The notes beneath the pieces were generated by a model. The model had not been told where the DNA came from. It made no database searches and saw nothing but the letters and a program-made list of their open reading frames with translations. This document shows, piece by piece, positions 1 to 12,846 of a DNA stretch of 64,000 bases (the first letter of the stretch is position 1; each line of letters starts with the position of its first letter). Position numbers and translations under genes: made by a program. The stretch is from assembly GCF_040412425.1 (NCBI RefSeq), contig NC_089767.1, positions 43,224,509-43,288,508 on the forward strand, given 5' to 3'. Origin of the DNA: Macrobrachium rosenbergii. Its lineage: Eukaryota > Arthropoda > Malacostraca > Decapoda > Palaemonidae.

Positions 1-184
1 CTGTTTGCTCGGAAACGATACGATCGCAGTGTTAATGCAATTAGCAGTCAAGTTGGAATTGTCAATAGCACATGTGAATGTTCGTTATAATTGTAACCGG
101 GATAAGTAAACGGTAAAGACAGCTAAATGGATCACTAATGGCAAAACAAAATTAATTGTTACCTTCTAATAATATAAGGCGTAC

Positions 185-430
<246 letters not shown>

Positions 431-695
431 GTATGTGTAAAAGCACAAAAATGACTATAGAATAAAAATTCTTCCCATTTACCAACTCATAACATTTACA
501 GTAAGTATTATTATACTTCGCCCTCTAAGTCGCCCTCTAAGAGAGAGAATCTTGAAGCATCGTAGATTTTGAGAGAGGAATCCTCGCGGGCGAAGACAAA
601 CGTCATTAGAATTCCCCGATGAGGCACAAATTCTTTGGAGGAGAGACGGACGAGACATTCATAGATCTTGGTCGAGGACATCCGCTGAAATCCCC

Positions 696-696
<1 letters not shown>

Positions 697-761
<65 letters not shown>
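697..761. repeat. (CT)n microsatellite
   Basis: An uninterrupted CT tract of about 32 repeats lies in otherwise complex DNA (431-1023) in which I recognise no gene. Confidence 0.97.
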
Positions 762-763
<2 letters not shown>

Positions 764-1023
764 GATACGCCAAGGACCTTAAATCCTCGTTTGGCAATAA
801 GAATAAAATACCCTTTGATTTATGGGAGTTTTCCTAAGGACATTGTACTCTTAAGTACCGAGTAGCAATGAAGACAGAGGACTCAAAGGATTCTAAAGGA
901 TGCTTAAGGAAACGTAGGATACCCGTAAGGGACACATCCTAAAATCCTTTGCTAGGAAATGAAGATCCCACCATAAGAAGCAATGATGGGGAAATTCCAA
1001 AATTCCACCGCTAGCAAAAACAA

Positions 1024-1443
1024 ACAAGTACAAAATGAGTAGAAGTTTCTTCGGCGCAATCGAGTTTTCTGTACAGCCGCTACAGCGTATAATCAAGGCC
1101 ACCGAGCCGCGGCCCATGAAACTTTAACTACGGCCCTGTGGTAGCCTATCCTATATCGTTGCCAGACGCACGATTATGACTAAATTAACCGTAAATAAAA
1201 TAAAAACTACTAAGGCTAGAGGTCCGCAATTTGGTATGTGTGATGATTGGAGGGTGGATGATCAACACACCAATTTGCAGCCCTCTAGCCTCAGCAGTTT
1301 TTAAGATCTGAGGGCGAACAGAAAAAAGTGCGGACAGAAAAAGTGCGGAAGAATAAAGTGCGGACGGAAAAAGTGCGGACAGAAAAAAAGTGCGAACGGA
1401 CAGACAAAGCCATCTCAATAGTTTTCTTTTACAGAAAACTAAA
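1024..1443 (+). mobile_element. family B dispersed element, copy 1
   Basis: Family B is an unclassified ~400 bp dispersed repeat, seen 13 times here. Plus strand is defined as starting at the GCCGAAGTTTCTTCGGC hairpin and ending at AGAAAACTAAAA. This copy has both ends and the central inverted repeat (arms around 1203-1233 and 1272-1302). It lacks the small hairpin around AGATCT that other copies carry after GGCCACCG. It has the longest internal run of AAAAAGTGCGGACAG-like units, about five at 1320-1395. No protein is encoded, so it is non-autonomous. Family identity rests on internal comparison within this window. Confidence 0.85.
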
Positions 1444-2045
1444 AGTAGATAAAAAAAAGAGAGAGAGAAATATTCCAAATTTCCACCGCCAGCAAAAACA
1501 AAAAGTAGATAAAAGATAAAAAAAAAAAAACAGAAGCAGCACCATACCCAATCAAAGAAAACACCCCCGACACAACGGCGGATAAATTCCGTGGAGGGTA
1601 ATAAAGAGTGTGACCAACGAGAGAAAAAACGCCTCCCGGGGCAATGAAGAGGAAATTCCGCTAAAGGGCAATTCATCGTAAAATTCCCCAGTGGACACAG
1701 AACCAAAAGTTAACACCCCCTGCCCCCCCTCCCTCCCAGGAGGCAGAGACGAGAGAAACATGACCGCACGAAGAATGTGTCTGCAGATAATTAAAACGTT
1801 TTGTGCAATGGCGACCTAGAGGCCTTTTCTGCAATTCTTCAGCACGTCGCGGAGAGAGAGAAACGTTCCCACCAAACGTTCCCACCTTTTTCTTGGCCCT
1901 GCCCCGGTGGGAGTGGCTGGAAAGGATGTTTTTAGTTTAAACTGAATAGGCTTTGTATTTTTATTTACAAAACTGGGATGAACTGTCTAGCATCTGTTTA
2001 CGGAATATGAATGTTGCGTAGATGTCATCGGATCCACAATAAATT
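1444..2045. other. complex sequence, no gene recognised
   Basis: Non-repetitive DNA of mixed composition with short A-runs near 1518 and a C-rich run near 1720. Open frames on the minus strand reach about 170 codons but show no domain, no codon bias and no splice context, and they overlap the family B copy. Confidence 0.5.
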
Positions 2046-2324
<279 letters not shown>

Positions 2325-2569
2325 ATGATGATGTAAAAAAATTAACCAAACAAACTACTACCTTTTCCCGAGTCTCAAAAAACTTCCAACCAAAAATGCG
2401 AACGTTTTTTTTTTCCCTCACGCGGAGGAAACTCTCCTGAACGTTTTCTCAATGACGTTTCCTCCCATTCCCCCGGCTTCACTTTACTCTCCTCATAGGC
2501 TCAGATTAATGGCAGCCATCAAATAGGCCATTCGCCCTTCCCAGGAGGGAGGCACTAAAAAAAAGAGAA

Positions 2570-2646
2570 AGGGAGGGAGAGAGGGAGGGAGGGAGAGTGA
2601 GCGCGAAGAGAGAAGGGTTTACACAGTACAGGGATAATGGCAGGGT

Positions 2647-2702
<56 letters not shown>
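2570..2702. repeat. G/A-rich tract and (GA)n microsatellite
   Basis: An imperfect purine tract (2570-2612) precedes a pure (GA)n run at about 2649-2702. The minus strand is polypyrimidine throughout. Confidence 0.93.
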
Positions 2703-2706
<4 letters not shown>

Positions 2707-2935
2707 GCAGTAATGATATAAGAAATGAGGCGTCAATGCATGTTTAAAAACATCATGAGTGTCAAATTTATTTGGCAATTTTAATGCCACAAATAATGCT
2801 GATAGATACTGATAGCAGTAGTGGTACAGGAGTAAAATCATGGTCCTGGTTTGATAAATTTCATGGCTTAATACATTCTGTATTTAGATCCTTCCATCTA
2901 TATGTGTGTGTACAGTATGTATGTATGTATGTATG

Positions 2936-2973
<38 letters not shown>

Positions 2974-2993
2974 TGTATTTGCTTATATATATA

Positions 2994-3028
<35 letters not shown>

Positions 3029-3065
3029 AGTGTATTTGCTTATATATATAATATATATACATATA
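2936..3065. repeat. (AT)n array with duplicated spacer
   Basis: Two copies of an AT tract followed by AGTGTATTTGCTTATATAT (starting near 2971 and 3028) lie in tandem, about 57 bp apart. The spacer is found only here in the window. Confidence 0.85.
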
Positions 3066-3483
3066 TATGTATACATATATACACAAACAAACACACACAT
3101 ATATATGTGTAAATATAATATGAGTATATGCATATATATATTTATATATTTAATTACAATCATTTACTTGTATAGCGGTTTAGTGTTAAGCGTAGAAGCA
3201 AATAAATTATCACTGTCAGCTCAACTCATAGAGTAAGCAACTGAGATGGATTCTCAGTACCCAAAGCAAAAGGTCGTGCATGCAAGCAAATACATCCGGA
3301 TAAATAAAAGCGAAAATGGAAAATGAAAAATATGAGGAAGATAAATGAAACGAGTTTGAAAGAAGTTTAAAAATGGAAAAACAACATCAGAATACAAGCA
3401 AAATAAAAACAAATACAACGGCACAAAAAAATAAATCTAAATAAACAAGACATAAAAAAGAATAAATAAGACATAAAAAGCTA

Positions 3484-3883
3484 ACAAATGCACCGAAGTT
3501 TCTTCGGAGCAATCGAGTTTTCTGTACAGCGTATATTCAAGGCCACCGAAAATAGATCTATCTTTCGGTGGTCTCTGTATAATGCTGTATGAGAGTGGCC
3601 TATGAAACTTTAATCACGGCCCGGTGGTGGCCTGTCCTATATCGTTGCCAGACGCACGATTATGGCTAAATTTAACCTTAAATAAAATCAAAACTACTGA
3701 GGCTAGAGGGCTGCAATTTGGTATGTTTGACGATTGGAGGGTGGATGATCAACATAGCAATTTGCAGCCCTCTAGCGTAAGTAGTTTTTAAGATCTGAGG
3801 GCGGACAGAAAGGTGCGGACAGAATAAATTGCGGACGGACAGACAAAGCCGACACAACAGTTTTCTGTTACAGAAAACTAAAA
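3484..3883 (+). mobile_element. family B dispersed element, copy 2
   Basis: A full-length copy: starts with a CACCGAAGTTTCTTCGG hairpin, carries the ACCGAAAATAGATCTATCTT hairpin, the 35-40 bp central inverted repeat around 3695-3790, and ends in CAGAAAACTAAAA. The internal AGTGCGGACAG array is reduced to about two units. Confidence 0.88.
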
Positions 3884-4100
3884 CAAATGAAAGAGTCACG
3901 CCCACACCAGAGGTGCCAATAACAAAATAAATAAAAAAAAAAATTAAAAAAAGAATCTTTTTCTCCCTACCAGGTGACAGCCACACCTGTGCAGAGAAGC
4001 ATTACTAGTTGGCTGGCAGCGCTGATCAATTAAGAACATCACTTAAAGGAGAAACGGCCAGACGGCGATCTACTATCACAACGTGGGTGTTCATGTGCAA

Positions 4101-4163
4101 GAGGGGAGGGGGGGGGAGGGGGGGGTAGGAGAGAGAGAGAGGGGGAGGGAGGGAAGGAGGGGT
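4101..4163 (+). other. G-rich tract, possible G-quadruplex
   Basis: Several runs of four to nine G separated by single A or short spacers sit on the plus strand. The pattern satisfies the usual four-run G-quadruplex rule. Folding is inferred only. Confidence 0.5.
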
Positions 4164-4298
4164 TATTGTCATGCGAGATGAATGAGTGATAGGAATCGCT
4201 GGCACAAATAAATTATTACCTTCTTCAGTCAAAAGCATTTACGGGGTATTTTTGGGAGAATTGTTACAAAGACTCGGGTTTTAGGTTTTCAGGGTACC

Positions 4299-4299
<1 letters not shown>

Positions 4300-4359
<60 letters not shown>

Positions 4360-4435
4360 GTTAAAAATTATTGAGGTATATTCTCATTGAGAGAGAGATA
4401 GAGAGTGATAGATTAAAAATCACTGAGGTATATTC

Positions 4436-4514
<79 letters not shown>

Positions 4515-4588
4515 AAATTATTGAGGTATATCCCTCACTGAGAGAAAAAGAGAGATTAAAAATGATTGATGTACTGTATATTCCTCAT

Positions 4589-4656
<68 letters not shown>

Positions 4657-4727
4657 AAAATAATTGAGGCATATTCCTCACTAAGAGAGAGAGAGAGTGA
4701 AAGATTAACAACTACTGAGGTATATTT

Positions 4728-4810
<83 letters not shown>
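4300..4810. repeat. higher-order (GA)n array with duplicated ~30 bp spacer
   Basis: Four long (GA)n tracts and several short ones are separated by about six related spacers of the form TTAAAAATTATTGAGGTATA followed by TTCCTCA (near 4362, 4411, 4511, 4554, 4653 and 4706). The spacer appears only at this locus, so spacer and tract were amplified together. Confidence 0.92.
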
Positions 4811-4813
<3 letters not shown>

Positions 4814-5740
4814 TCCTGGCATAATTTGCTAAGCCAACAAACCGAGTCAAAGTCAAGGTTACGGGAATCGAGAAAGGATTCGTTTCATCTCTATTGCAGC
4901 GGAACCGAGATCTCGTGCGAATCACGCAATGACCATTTCTTCTTGTCATAATTATAATAAACCTTAACACATTTTCTATCTTGCCCTTACTAGTACGGCT
5001 ATAGAAAAATTAACATTAATAGATCAAACAGAAAGCTCTCATACTTCCCTTGACAACTGACAGATGATATAGAAACGTGAACAAAAAAAAAGTCGTTTTT
5101 CATTAATATTTTCAATTCACTCAGAAAACAACAGCTTTAATTCTGTAAACATACATGATCGCCCATCCCGCACGAAGGGATTAAGAAGTATGAGACAGAC
5201 AGATAGACAGATAGACAATATTGCGTGCTACATGCAAACTGCCTAAAACTTCCTGCACGCACAAAGCAGATGTTCGTTTATTTTTTTAATCGTGGAAGGT
5301 CGTGTCATCACAAGGTCGCTTTTATCTATTTATTTACTTTACTGTACCACTTTCACTTTCCACTGAATGGGGAGGATTTTGTCAAGCAGGAGGTATTTCT
5401 TGTAAGAATCTCTCTTCGGAAGGGATTCTGCAACAATGCAGTGTATTGCATTTCAACTTCAAATTAAAAAGCTTTACTTCGGACGAAAATAGCCGTTGAT
5501 AAAATATTCATAAACATACGTAAAAACTTAAAACTCTAAAAGGATGAAATTTACAATAGTATCCTAATTCCTTCGTTCAAGTTTTGTAAGTTCGCTCGGA
5601 AAAACAAATACTGTATGTTTTAGAAATTTAAGTCCGTGTAACGACAATTGCTTGTGACATAAAAAAAAAAATTTAACTTACACGAACCATAGAAATTATT
5701 ACTAAAAAATTCTACGAATTCTAACTTAATGCAATATACA
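4811..5740. other. complex sequence, no gene recognised
   Basis: Unique AT-rich DNA with short A-runs near 5085 and 5660. Short open frames near 5225-5500 have no recognisable domain and no supporting splice or start context. Confidence 0.5.
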
Positions 5741-5835
5741 GTATACATACATACATACATAATAAATTTATATAAAATACATATGTATATATATACATAT
5801 ATATATGTATATATATTATGTATGTGTATATAAGT
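5741..5835. repeat. imperfect ACAT/AT repeat
   Basis: ACAT tetranucleotides grade into interrupted AT repeats. Confidence 0.85.
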
Positions 5836-6311
5836 AATAAAGAAAATGCATATACTTTCACTTTCTGATCTTCGTTACATAAAAAACCACGAAAAAACTA
5901 AGCAATTAAACATTATTCAAACAAATTATACTCAAACGCCACATCATGGCAAAAAAAAAAAACAATTTCAACCGCGAAACAACTTAAAAAAAGAAAAAAA
6001 AGAAAAACAATTTCACCGACACCTGTTCCACCTATTCGGTAATATGGGCCAATGCAGGCTCTCACAGGCTCTCAGACTCTCAGGCTGAGGCTGAGGCTCA
6101 GGCTGGTGGTAGTGTTGCTTCTTGCCAAACACCGCAGGCGTCATAACAAACACAGCCAAGCCAAGACAAACACAAAGAATCCGTTAACAAATACCGCAAT
6201 GGCAACTCAAACAATAGTTTTGTACTAGACCAAACAGGAACGATACACGGAAAAGGTCTCGGGGGGGGGGTGGGGAGGAGGTTGAGGAAGAAGAAGCCGA
6301 GATAGATATAT

Positions 6312-6722
6312 AACAAGCAAAAAATGCGCCGGAGTTTCTTCGGCGCAATCGAGTTTTCTGTACAGCCGCTACAGCGTATAATCAAGGCCACCGAAAATGG
6401 ATCTATCTTTCGGTGGTTTCGGTATAATGCTGTATGAGCCGCGGCTCATGAAACTTTAACCACGGCCCGTAGTGGCCTACTCTATATCGTTACCAGAAGC
6501 ACGATTATGGCTAACTTTAATCTTAAATAAAAACTACCGAGGCTAGAGGGCTGCAATTTGGTATGTTTGATGATTGGAGGGTGGATAATCAGCATACCAA
6601 TTTGCAGCCCTCTAGCCTCTGTAGTTTTTAAGACCTGAGGGCGGATAGAAAAAGTGCGGACAGAAAAAGTGCGGACGGACAGACAAAGCCGGTACAATAG
6701 TTTCCTTTTTAGAAAACTAAAA
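6312..6722 (+). mobile_element. family B dispersed element, copy 3
   Basis: Full-length copy. It has the AAGCAAAAAATGCGCC 5' flank, the TCTTCGGCGC terminal hairpin, the CGAAAATGGATCTATCTTTC hairpin, the central inverted repeat (about 6537-6632) and the terminal CTAAAAC. It carries the longer TGTACAGCCGCTACAGCG variant also present in copies 1 and 5. Two AGTGCGGACAG units. Confidence 0.88.
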
Positions 6723-6985
6723 CAAGGTTTAAAAGTTAACTTCCTCAAAACACGAAAAAAAATTAAAATAGTGAAAATTGTCACGTCTGAAAACTACTGT
6801 TCTACGCAGGTCTGACATTATCTGTCACGAACTTCCCAACCGATCTAAAAGTCACGTTAAACAAACTTGAGCGGAAAACATTCATAAGAATTTCAAACTA
6901 AACGTAGATTTCTCTGGTTGGAAATGTATACTTTCTGGTTAGAAAAGGCCATTTGCTTCAGCGAAAATGTTGATCGAACTGAACT

Positions 6986-7311
6986 GAATATAGAATTTAG
7001 GCCAAACGCCACGCAATGGGACCTCTGAGGTTATTCAGCGCTGAAACGGAAATTGACAGTAAAAGGTTCGAAAGGTGTAACAGATGGAAATTGACAGTAA
7101 AAGGTTTGAAAGGTGTAACAGGAGGAAAACCTCAAAGCAGTTGCACTATGAATCAATTGTCAGGAGAGAGTGGACAGTAAGATGGAAGAAAGAGAATACG
7201 AAAGGAGGTACAGTAAAAGAACGAAAGGCGTTGCAGCTAGGGGCCGAAGGGACGCTGCAAGGAATCTTAAGTAATGCCCACAGTGCGTCACATGAGGTGC
7301 ACTGACGGCAT
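6986..7311 (+). mobile_element. family A dispersed element, copy 1
   Basis: Family A is an unclassified ~310 bp dispersed repeat with 12 copies or fragments here. Landmarks: TAGAATTTAGGCCAAAGGCC at the left, GGTCATTCAGCGCTGAAACG, GTAACAGGAGGAAAACCTC, GGGGTTGCAGCTAGGGGCCG, and at the right GGTGCACTGACGGCAC. No coding capacity is seen. This copy has an internal tandem duplication of about 38 bp (GAAATTGACAGTAAAAGGTT at about 7049 and 7087). Confidence 0.88.
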
Positions 7312-7317
7312 GGAAAT

Positions 7318-7335
7318 AAAAAAAAAAAAAAAAAA

Positions 7336-7412
<77 letters not shown>
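7318..7412. repeat. poly(A)/(AAT)n microsatellite
   Basis: An A-run followed by about 25 AAT units directly joins the right end of family A copy 1. Confidence 0.96.
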
Positions 7413-7614
7413 GAGAAATCTGTACTTACCGATCCAGCGAATTGACCTCTCGTGTGACGTAAGGTCTTCGTCACTGCTAGATACAACACTTCACTGAGCT
7501 AAGGTCAAACCTAAAAAAAAGAAGAATAAAAATACCGATTATGAAAGCTCACACCGAAGAAAAATTATGACTAACAGTAATAGTTTTACTATATAAATTT
7601 ATATAATTACATAA

Positions 7615-7632
7615 ATATATATATAAATATAT

Positions 7633-7713
<81 letters not shown>

Positions 7714-7784
7714 GTTTAACCAGGGGTCACTTCTGAAATTTAATGTCGCGCCAACACAAACACACACACACACACACACACACA
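7615..7784. repeat. (AT)n and (CA)n microsatellites
   Basis: AT repeats with a few interruptions run to 7710. A pure (CA)n tract follows at about 7760-7784. Confidence 0.95.
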
Positions 7785-8191
7785 GAAACTGGCCAAAAAG
7801 CAGAAAATATAAAAAAAAAAACTACGTTCCTTAACCAAACTGAAAGCGACTTAACAAATCACCAAGAAACCAGGTTTGGATCAGTCCACAAAAATTATAT
7901 AAATAAAATATCAATATAATAAAACTGGTGAATTAAACCTGAGTCTTCATCTCTCTCCCAAGAACGTTCCATAACCAAAACTGCCCAAGAACTGGAAAAA
8001 CACCGTTCCGTGTAGCACCTCAGACTCGGCATTACTTGGCCATTACTCTTTGCATTTTCAGAAGGCTCCAACGAAGTCTTGCCCGATATCACACAGACCT
8101 CATAACCTTATAACTTATATCCCTGACACCTGGCACGAGGCTTGTCCGACTCAATTTTTCAGAGTGAAACATGTCGACGGAAAGATATACT

Positions 8192-8193
<2 letters not shown>

Positions 8194-8248
<55 letters not shown>
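8194..8248. repeat. (CT)n microsatellite
   Basis: About 27 CT units without interruption. Confidence 0.97.
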
Positions 8249-8251
<3 letters not shown>

Positions 8252-8349
8252 CTTCAGTAAGGCAAAGAAAGGGTCCTTAATATCATATAACTGGCAATAA
8301 TGTCACGTCGATAATGATAACTGGTCGTAAGGGGGGGGGGGATATCGCT

Positions 8350-8574
8350 GTCGGCCCCTAGCTGCAACCCCTTTCGTTCCTTTTACTGTACCTCCTTTCA
8401 TATTCTCTTTTTTCCTCTTACTTTCCTCAACCCTCTCCTGATTCATATTGCAACTGCTTTGAGGTTTTCCTCCTGTTACACCTTTCAAACCTTTTACTGT
8501 CAATTTCCGTTTCAGGACTGAATGTCCTCGTAAGTCCCAGTGCTTGGCCTGTGGCCTAAATTCTATATTCAATT
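8350..8574 (-). mobile_element. family A dispersed element, copy 2 (only minus-strand copy)
   Basis: Reverse complement of family A from GGCCCCTAGCTGCAACCCC to TAAATTCTATATTC. The right-end GGTGCACTGACGGCAC part is missing and a run of nine G lies just outside. This is the only one of the 12 copies in this orientation. Confidence 0.87.
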
Positions 8575-8878
8575 CAATAATGATAACAAGGCTTTTTTAA
8601 ATTAGACGAAAATATCAGCACAATAATGCCAATTAAAATATACTTTTGAGCAACACCAGAACAATTAAAAAAAAAAAAGATAAATGGCTTGACAAACTTC
8701 TGAGAGATCAAACTTCACTCATCTCAAATGTCACTCACAAACTTTTAAATGGGTTAATGAGTTAATTTCATCCAACTTCCTCATCAAAATACAGTTATTA
8801 TTAACTTTACATTATATTACATTATAATTATCATTACCTTGACCTGATAATTTCGATCTTTGCCCTTGTTACTTTCAC

Positions 8879-8879
<1 letters not shown>

Positions 8880-8941
<62 letters not shown>

Positions 8942-9099
8942 TAAAAAAATACTCATAGCAGCATGAGTCTTCAAATGGAGAAACAAATCCACAGTTATGT
9001 ACATGTACATATTTTTTGAGATAATAAAACTGTACAGATTCCCGAAAGCTACCTGTACAGTTTCAACTTTAAATATATGTACATATAATGTACATATAT

Positions 9100-9169
<70 letters not shown>
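8880..9169. repeat. (AAT)n modules flanking a short spacer
   Basis: Two (AAT)n tracts (8880-8941 and 9102-9169) flank a ~160 bp spacer. The spacer begins with AATACTCATAGCAGCATGAG and holds AAACAAATCCACAGTTATGT and TGTACATGTACA. Related modules recur at 58976-59320, with part of the spacer in opposite orientation. Confidence 0.85.
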
Positions 9170-9171
<2 letters not shown>

Positions 9172-9174
9172 TAA

Positions 9175-9640
9175 AGTACAAGCATTCTGACATCAACCTC
9201 GAATTTCCATGAACTTGACAAATCAGGTATCGTCACCAAAAAAAAAAAAAAAAAGTAATGTTCCTGGCAATTCTGAAAACCCGGAATTAGAATCACCAGC
9301 AATAAAAAGCGAGAAAAAAAATCATGCCAACCGCAAAAAAAAAAATAAAAAGTTTCAACGCAACAGGTAGCCTCATTTAGGAGCGATATAGGATTTAATT
9401 AAGAGTAATGTTATGTTTATCAGCATCTAATTTTCCTTTCGCCGCGAAAGAGAAAAAAAATTTAAAACGAGGTTAATCTGTGATATTTTTTTCTCTCTCT
9501 TCAGTCAACAGAGTAATGAAAAAAAATTTTAAAAAAGGTAAAATTCATTTCCCCTTGCGCTCGAATAAAATCATCTCTCATTCCGGGGGGAATTGAGAGT
9601 CAACTTTCCAAATGATTCCTCAGGGTTTTTGAATAGAATA
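9175..9640. other. complex AT-rich sequence, no gene recognised
   Basis: Unique DNA with several short A-runs (9239, 9338, 9450, 9520). Nothing coding or structural recognised. Confidence 0.5.
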
Positions 9641-9641
9641 A

Positions 9642-9950
9642 AATAGAATATAGGATTTGGGCCAAAGACCAAGCGTTGGGACCTATGAGGTCATTCGGTG
9701 CTGAGACGGAAATAGAGAGTAAAGGAGGGTTGAAAGGTTTAACAGGAGGAAAACCTCACGGTTGCACTATGAAACAATTGTTGGAGAAAGTGGAAAGTCG
9801 GATGGAAGAAAGAGAATATGAACGGAGGTACAGTGAAAGGAACGAAAGAGGTTGCAGCTAGGGGCCGAAGGGACGCTGCAAAGGCCATTAAGTAAATGTC
9901 TACAGTGCACCGCATGAGGTGCACTGACGTCACTATACCCCCTACGGGGC
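9642..9950 (+). mobile_element. family A dispersed element, copy 3
   Basis: Complete copy ending in GGTGCACTGACGTCACTATA and CCCCTACGGGGC. The left flank repeats the AATAGAATA motif. The right-end substitution creates a TGACGTCA palindrome. Confidence 0.88.
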
Positions 9951-10126
9951 CTTTGATTTTATTAAGGCTTTGGTAGTCTAGACAAAAACAACATAAATGA
10001 GTAGTTAAATAAATAGATGAAGAAAGAAGGATTTTTATACCTCAACGAAGCGGGTATTGTCTCATTAAACACCCAGTGAAATACTATACTTATTACTATT
10101 AGTTATTACTCAATATTAAATTTATA

Positions 10127-10130
<4 letters not shown>

Positions 10131-10221
<91 letters not shown>

Positions 10222-10222
10222 C
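10131..10222. repeat. (AT)n microsatellite
   Basis: A nearly pure AT tract of about 40 units with a GTATAT interruption near its right end. Confidence 0.96.
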
Positions 10223-10350
10223 ATGATTTTCTTTCGCATACTCATGCAAATAACTCCACGACTGAATGTTTTTTCGAGCACCTATCACATTGCATAAAAA
10301 GGAATGAAGAATCTGTTTCACAAAATCTACCACAGAAAAGTAATGTCACC

Positions 10351-10351
<1 letters not shown>

Positions 10352-10434
<83 letters not shown>

Positions 10435-10565
10435 CCTTTCAATGTAGAGCCATAAAGCAACATCGATCCAACCTGTTTTATTATTTATACTAGATTCACT
10501 TGTTGCTGAAATCTAACACCACCACCAAAGCTACGCTTTTCATCTGACCCACTACCCCACACACA

Positions 10566-10637
<72 letters not shown>

Positions 10638-10786
10638 AGATCAGTTAATTTTAGCATAATCGTAGAAGACATTAGTAGTTTAGGGAGATAATTAAATTTA
10701 CAATTCTCTCTCTCTCTCTCTGAGATCACTGAATTTTAGCATAACTGTACAAGACATTGGTAGATTACAGAGATAATTAAATTTAA

Positions 10787-10837
<51 letters not shown>

Positions 10838-11021
10838 ATCACTTAATTTTAGCATAATTGTACAAGACATAAGTGGGTTACAAGGACAATTGAATTTTTA
10901 ATCTCTCTCTCTCTCTCTCTAAAAGGGATCACTTTCAAGAAATCAAACGAGTTAATGTTAGCATAATCGTACAAGGCATAACTCGTTTAAGGTTACAGTT
11001 AAAATTTATAAAGACCCCCTC

Positions 11022-11075
<54 letters not shown>

Positions 11076-11147
11076 TTTCCGAGATGCCACAAAAGTTATT
11101 ATCAGCATAATTGTACAAGGCATAATTAGGTTAAGGGGACAGCCATA

Positions 11148-11218
<71 letters not shown>
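10352..11218. repeat. higher-order (CT)n array with duplicated ~70 bp spacer
   Basis: Seven (CT)n tracts. From the second onward they are separated by five related spacers starting near 10635, 10722, 10835, 10930 and 11070. Shared motifs are TTAATTTTAGCATAATTGTA, CAAGACAT and AATTAAATTTA. The spacer occurs nowhere else in the window. Confidence 0.92.
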
Positions 11219-11220
<2 letters not shown>

Positions 11221-11472
11221 CAAAAACACATTGAGAAACAAAGTTCAATAACAACCGCGAAAGGAAAATTGCTTCGGAGCACAATGCGCGGCAACCACGC
11301 AACAGCTCACCGCCGATAAAGCTTTAATAACAAAACCCAAGGAGACAAAAAAAAAAAAAAAAAACCATCCCATCCTTGTCCTCAAAACTCCTTCCCCCCA
11401 CTCCTCCCTCACCTCCCTCCCTTCTATTATCCATCCATCAAACCCCACCTCTCTCTCTCTCCAATATCCCTA

Positions 11473-11475
<3 letters not shown>

Positions 11476-11505
<30 letters not shown>
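11476..11505. repeat. short (GA)n microsatellite
   Basis: About 15 GA units in a pyrimidine-rich neighbourhood (11380-11465) that precedes the large TTC array. Confidence 0.93.
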
Positions 11506-11507
<2 letters not shown>

Positions 11508-11639
11508 CGCCCATCACTGGGACATAAGGTAACAATAACACCAGCCCCCAAATAGCCCCACCCCACATACACTTGCAAAAATACACACACATACACATAG
11601 ACAGGACACACCTACACCCCCCACAGGCGTACTATACTA

Positions 11640-11980
11640 CATGTTCCTCCGCTACACCTTTCCAGCCACCCCAAAACTCAATTGGTTCCTTCCTCCTCCC
11701 TATTTCTTCTTCTACTCCTTTTACTTCTTCTTCTTCTTCACTACACCTTTCCAGCCACCCCAAAACCCAACTGGTTCCTTCCTCCCTTCTTCTTCTTCTT
11801 CTTCTTCTTCTTCTTCTTCTTCTTCTTCTTCTTCTTCTTCTTTACTACACCTTTCCAACCACGCCAAAACCCAGTTGGTTCCTTCCTCCCTACTTCTTCT
11901 TCTACTCCTTTTACTTCTTCTTCTTCTTTACTACACCTTTCCAACCAGCCCAAAACCCAATTGGCTCCTTGCTCCTCCCA

Positions 11981-12011
<31 letters not shown>

Positions 12012-12081
12012 CTTCTTCTTCTTCTTCTTTACTACACCTTTCCAACCAGCCCAAAACCCAATTGGCTCCTTGCTCCTCCCA

Positions 12082-12112
<31 letters not shown>

Positions 12113-12186
12113 CTTCTTTCTTCTTCTTCTTCTTTACTACACCTTTCCAACCAGCCCAAAACCCAATTGGCTCCTTGCTCCTCCCA

Positions 12187-12217
<31 letters not shown>

Positions 12218-12288
12218 CTTCTTCTTCTTCTTCTTTACTACTACCTTTCCAACCAGCCCAAAACCCAATTGGCTCCTTGCTCCTCCCA

Positions 12289-12319
<31 letters not shown>

Positions 12320-12395
12320 CTTCTTCTTCTTCTTCTTCTTCTTTACTACACCTTTCCAACCAGCCCAAAACCCAATTGGCTCCTTGCTCCTCCCA

Positions 12396-12456
<61 letters not shown>

Positions 12457-12504
12457 ACACCTTTCCAACCAGCCCAAAACCCAATTGGCTCCTTGCTCCT
12501 CCCA

Positions 12505-12535
<31 letters not shown>

Positions 12536-12612
12536 CTTCTTCTTCTTCTTCTTCTTCTTTTTACTACACCTTTCCAACCAGCCCAAAACCCAATTGGCTC
12601 CTTGCTCCTCCC

Positions 12613-12644
<32 letters not shown>

Positions 12645-12713
12645 CTTCTTCTTCTTCTTCTTTACTACACCTTTCCAACCAGCCCAAAACCCAATTGGCT
12701 CCTTGCTCCTCCC

Positions 12714-12745
<32 letters not shown>

Positions 12746-12814
12746 CTTCTTCTTCTTCTTCTTTACTACACCTTTCCAACCAGCCCAAAACCCAATTGGC
12801 TCCTTGCTCCTCCC

Positions 12815-12846
<32 letters not shown>

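Noticed and set aside
1185..1706. 173-codon minus-strand open frame
   Set aside because: It overlaps family B copy 1 and its internal repeats. The repeated SALF-type residues are translations of the AGTGCGGACAG units.
4300..4810. Regularly spaced repeats and spacers resembling a CRISPR array
   Set aside because: The repeat part is plain (GA)n of variable length and the spacers are near-identical copies, not unique. The context is eukaryotic.
9926..9935. CRE-like TGACGTCA as a regulatory site
   Set aside because: It is a point variant of the family A right end (usually TGACGGCA), so it is best explained as element sequence.
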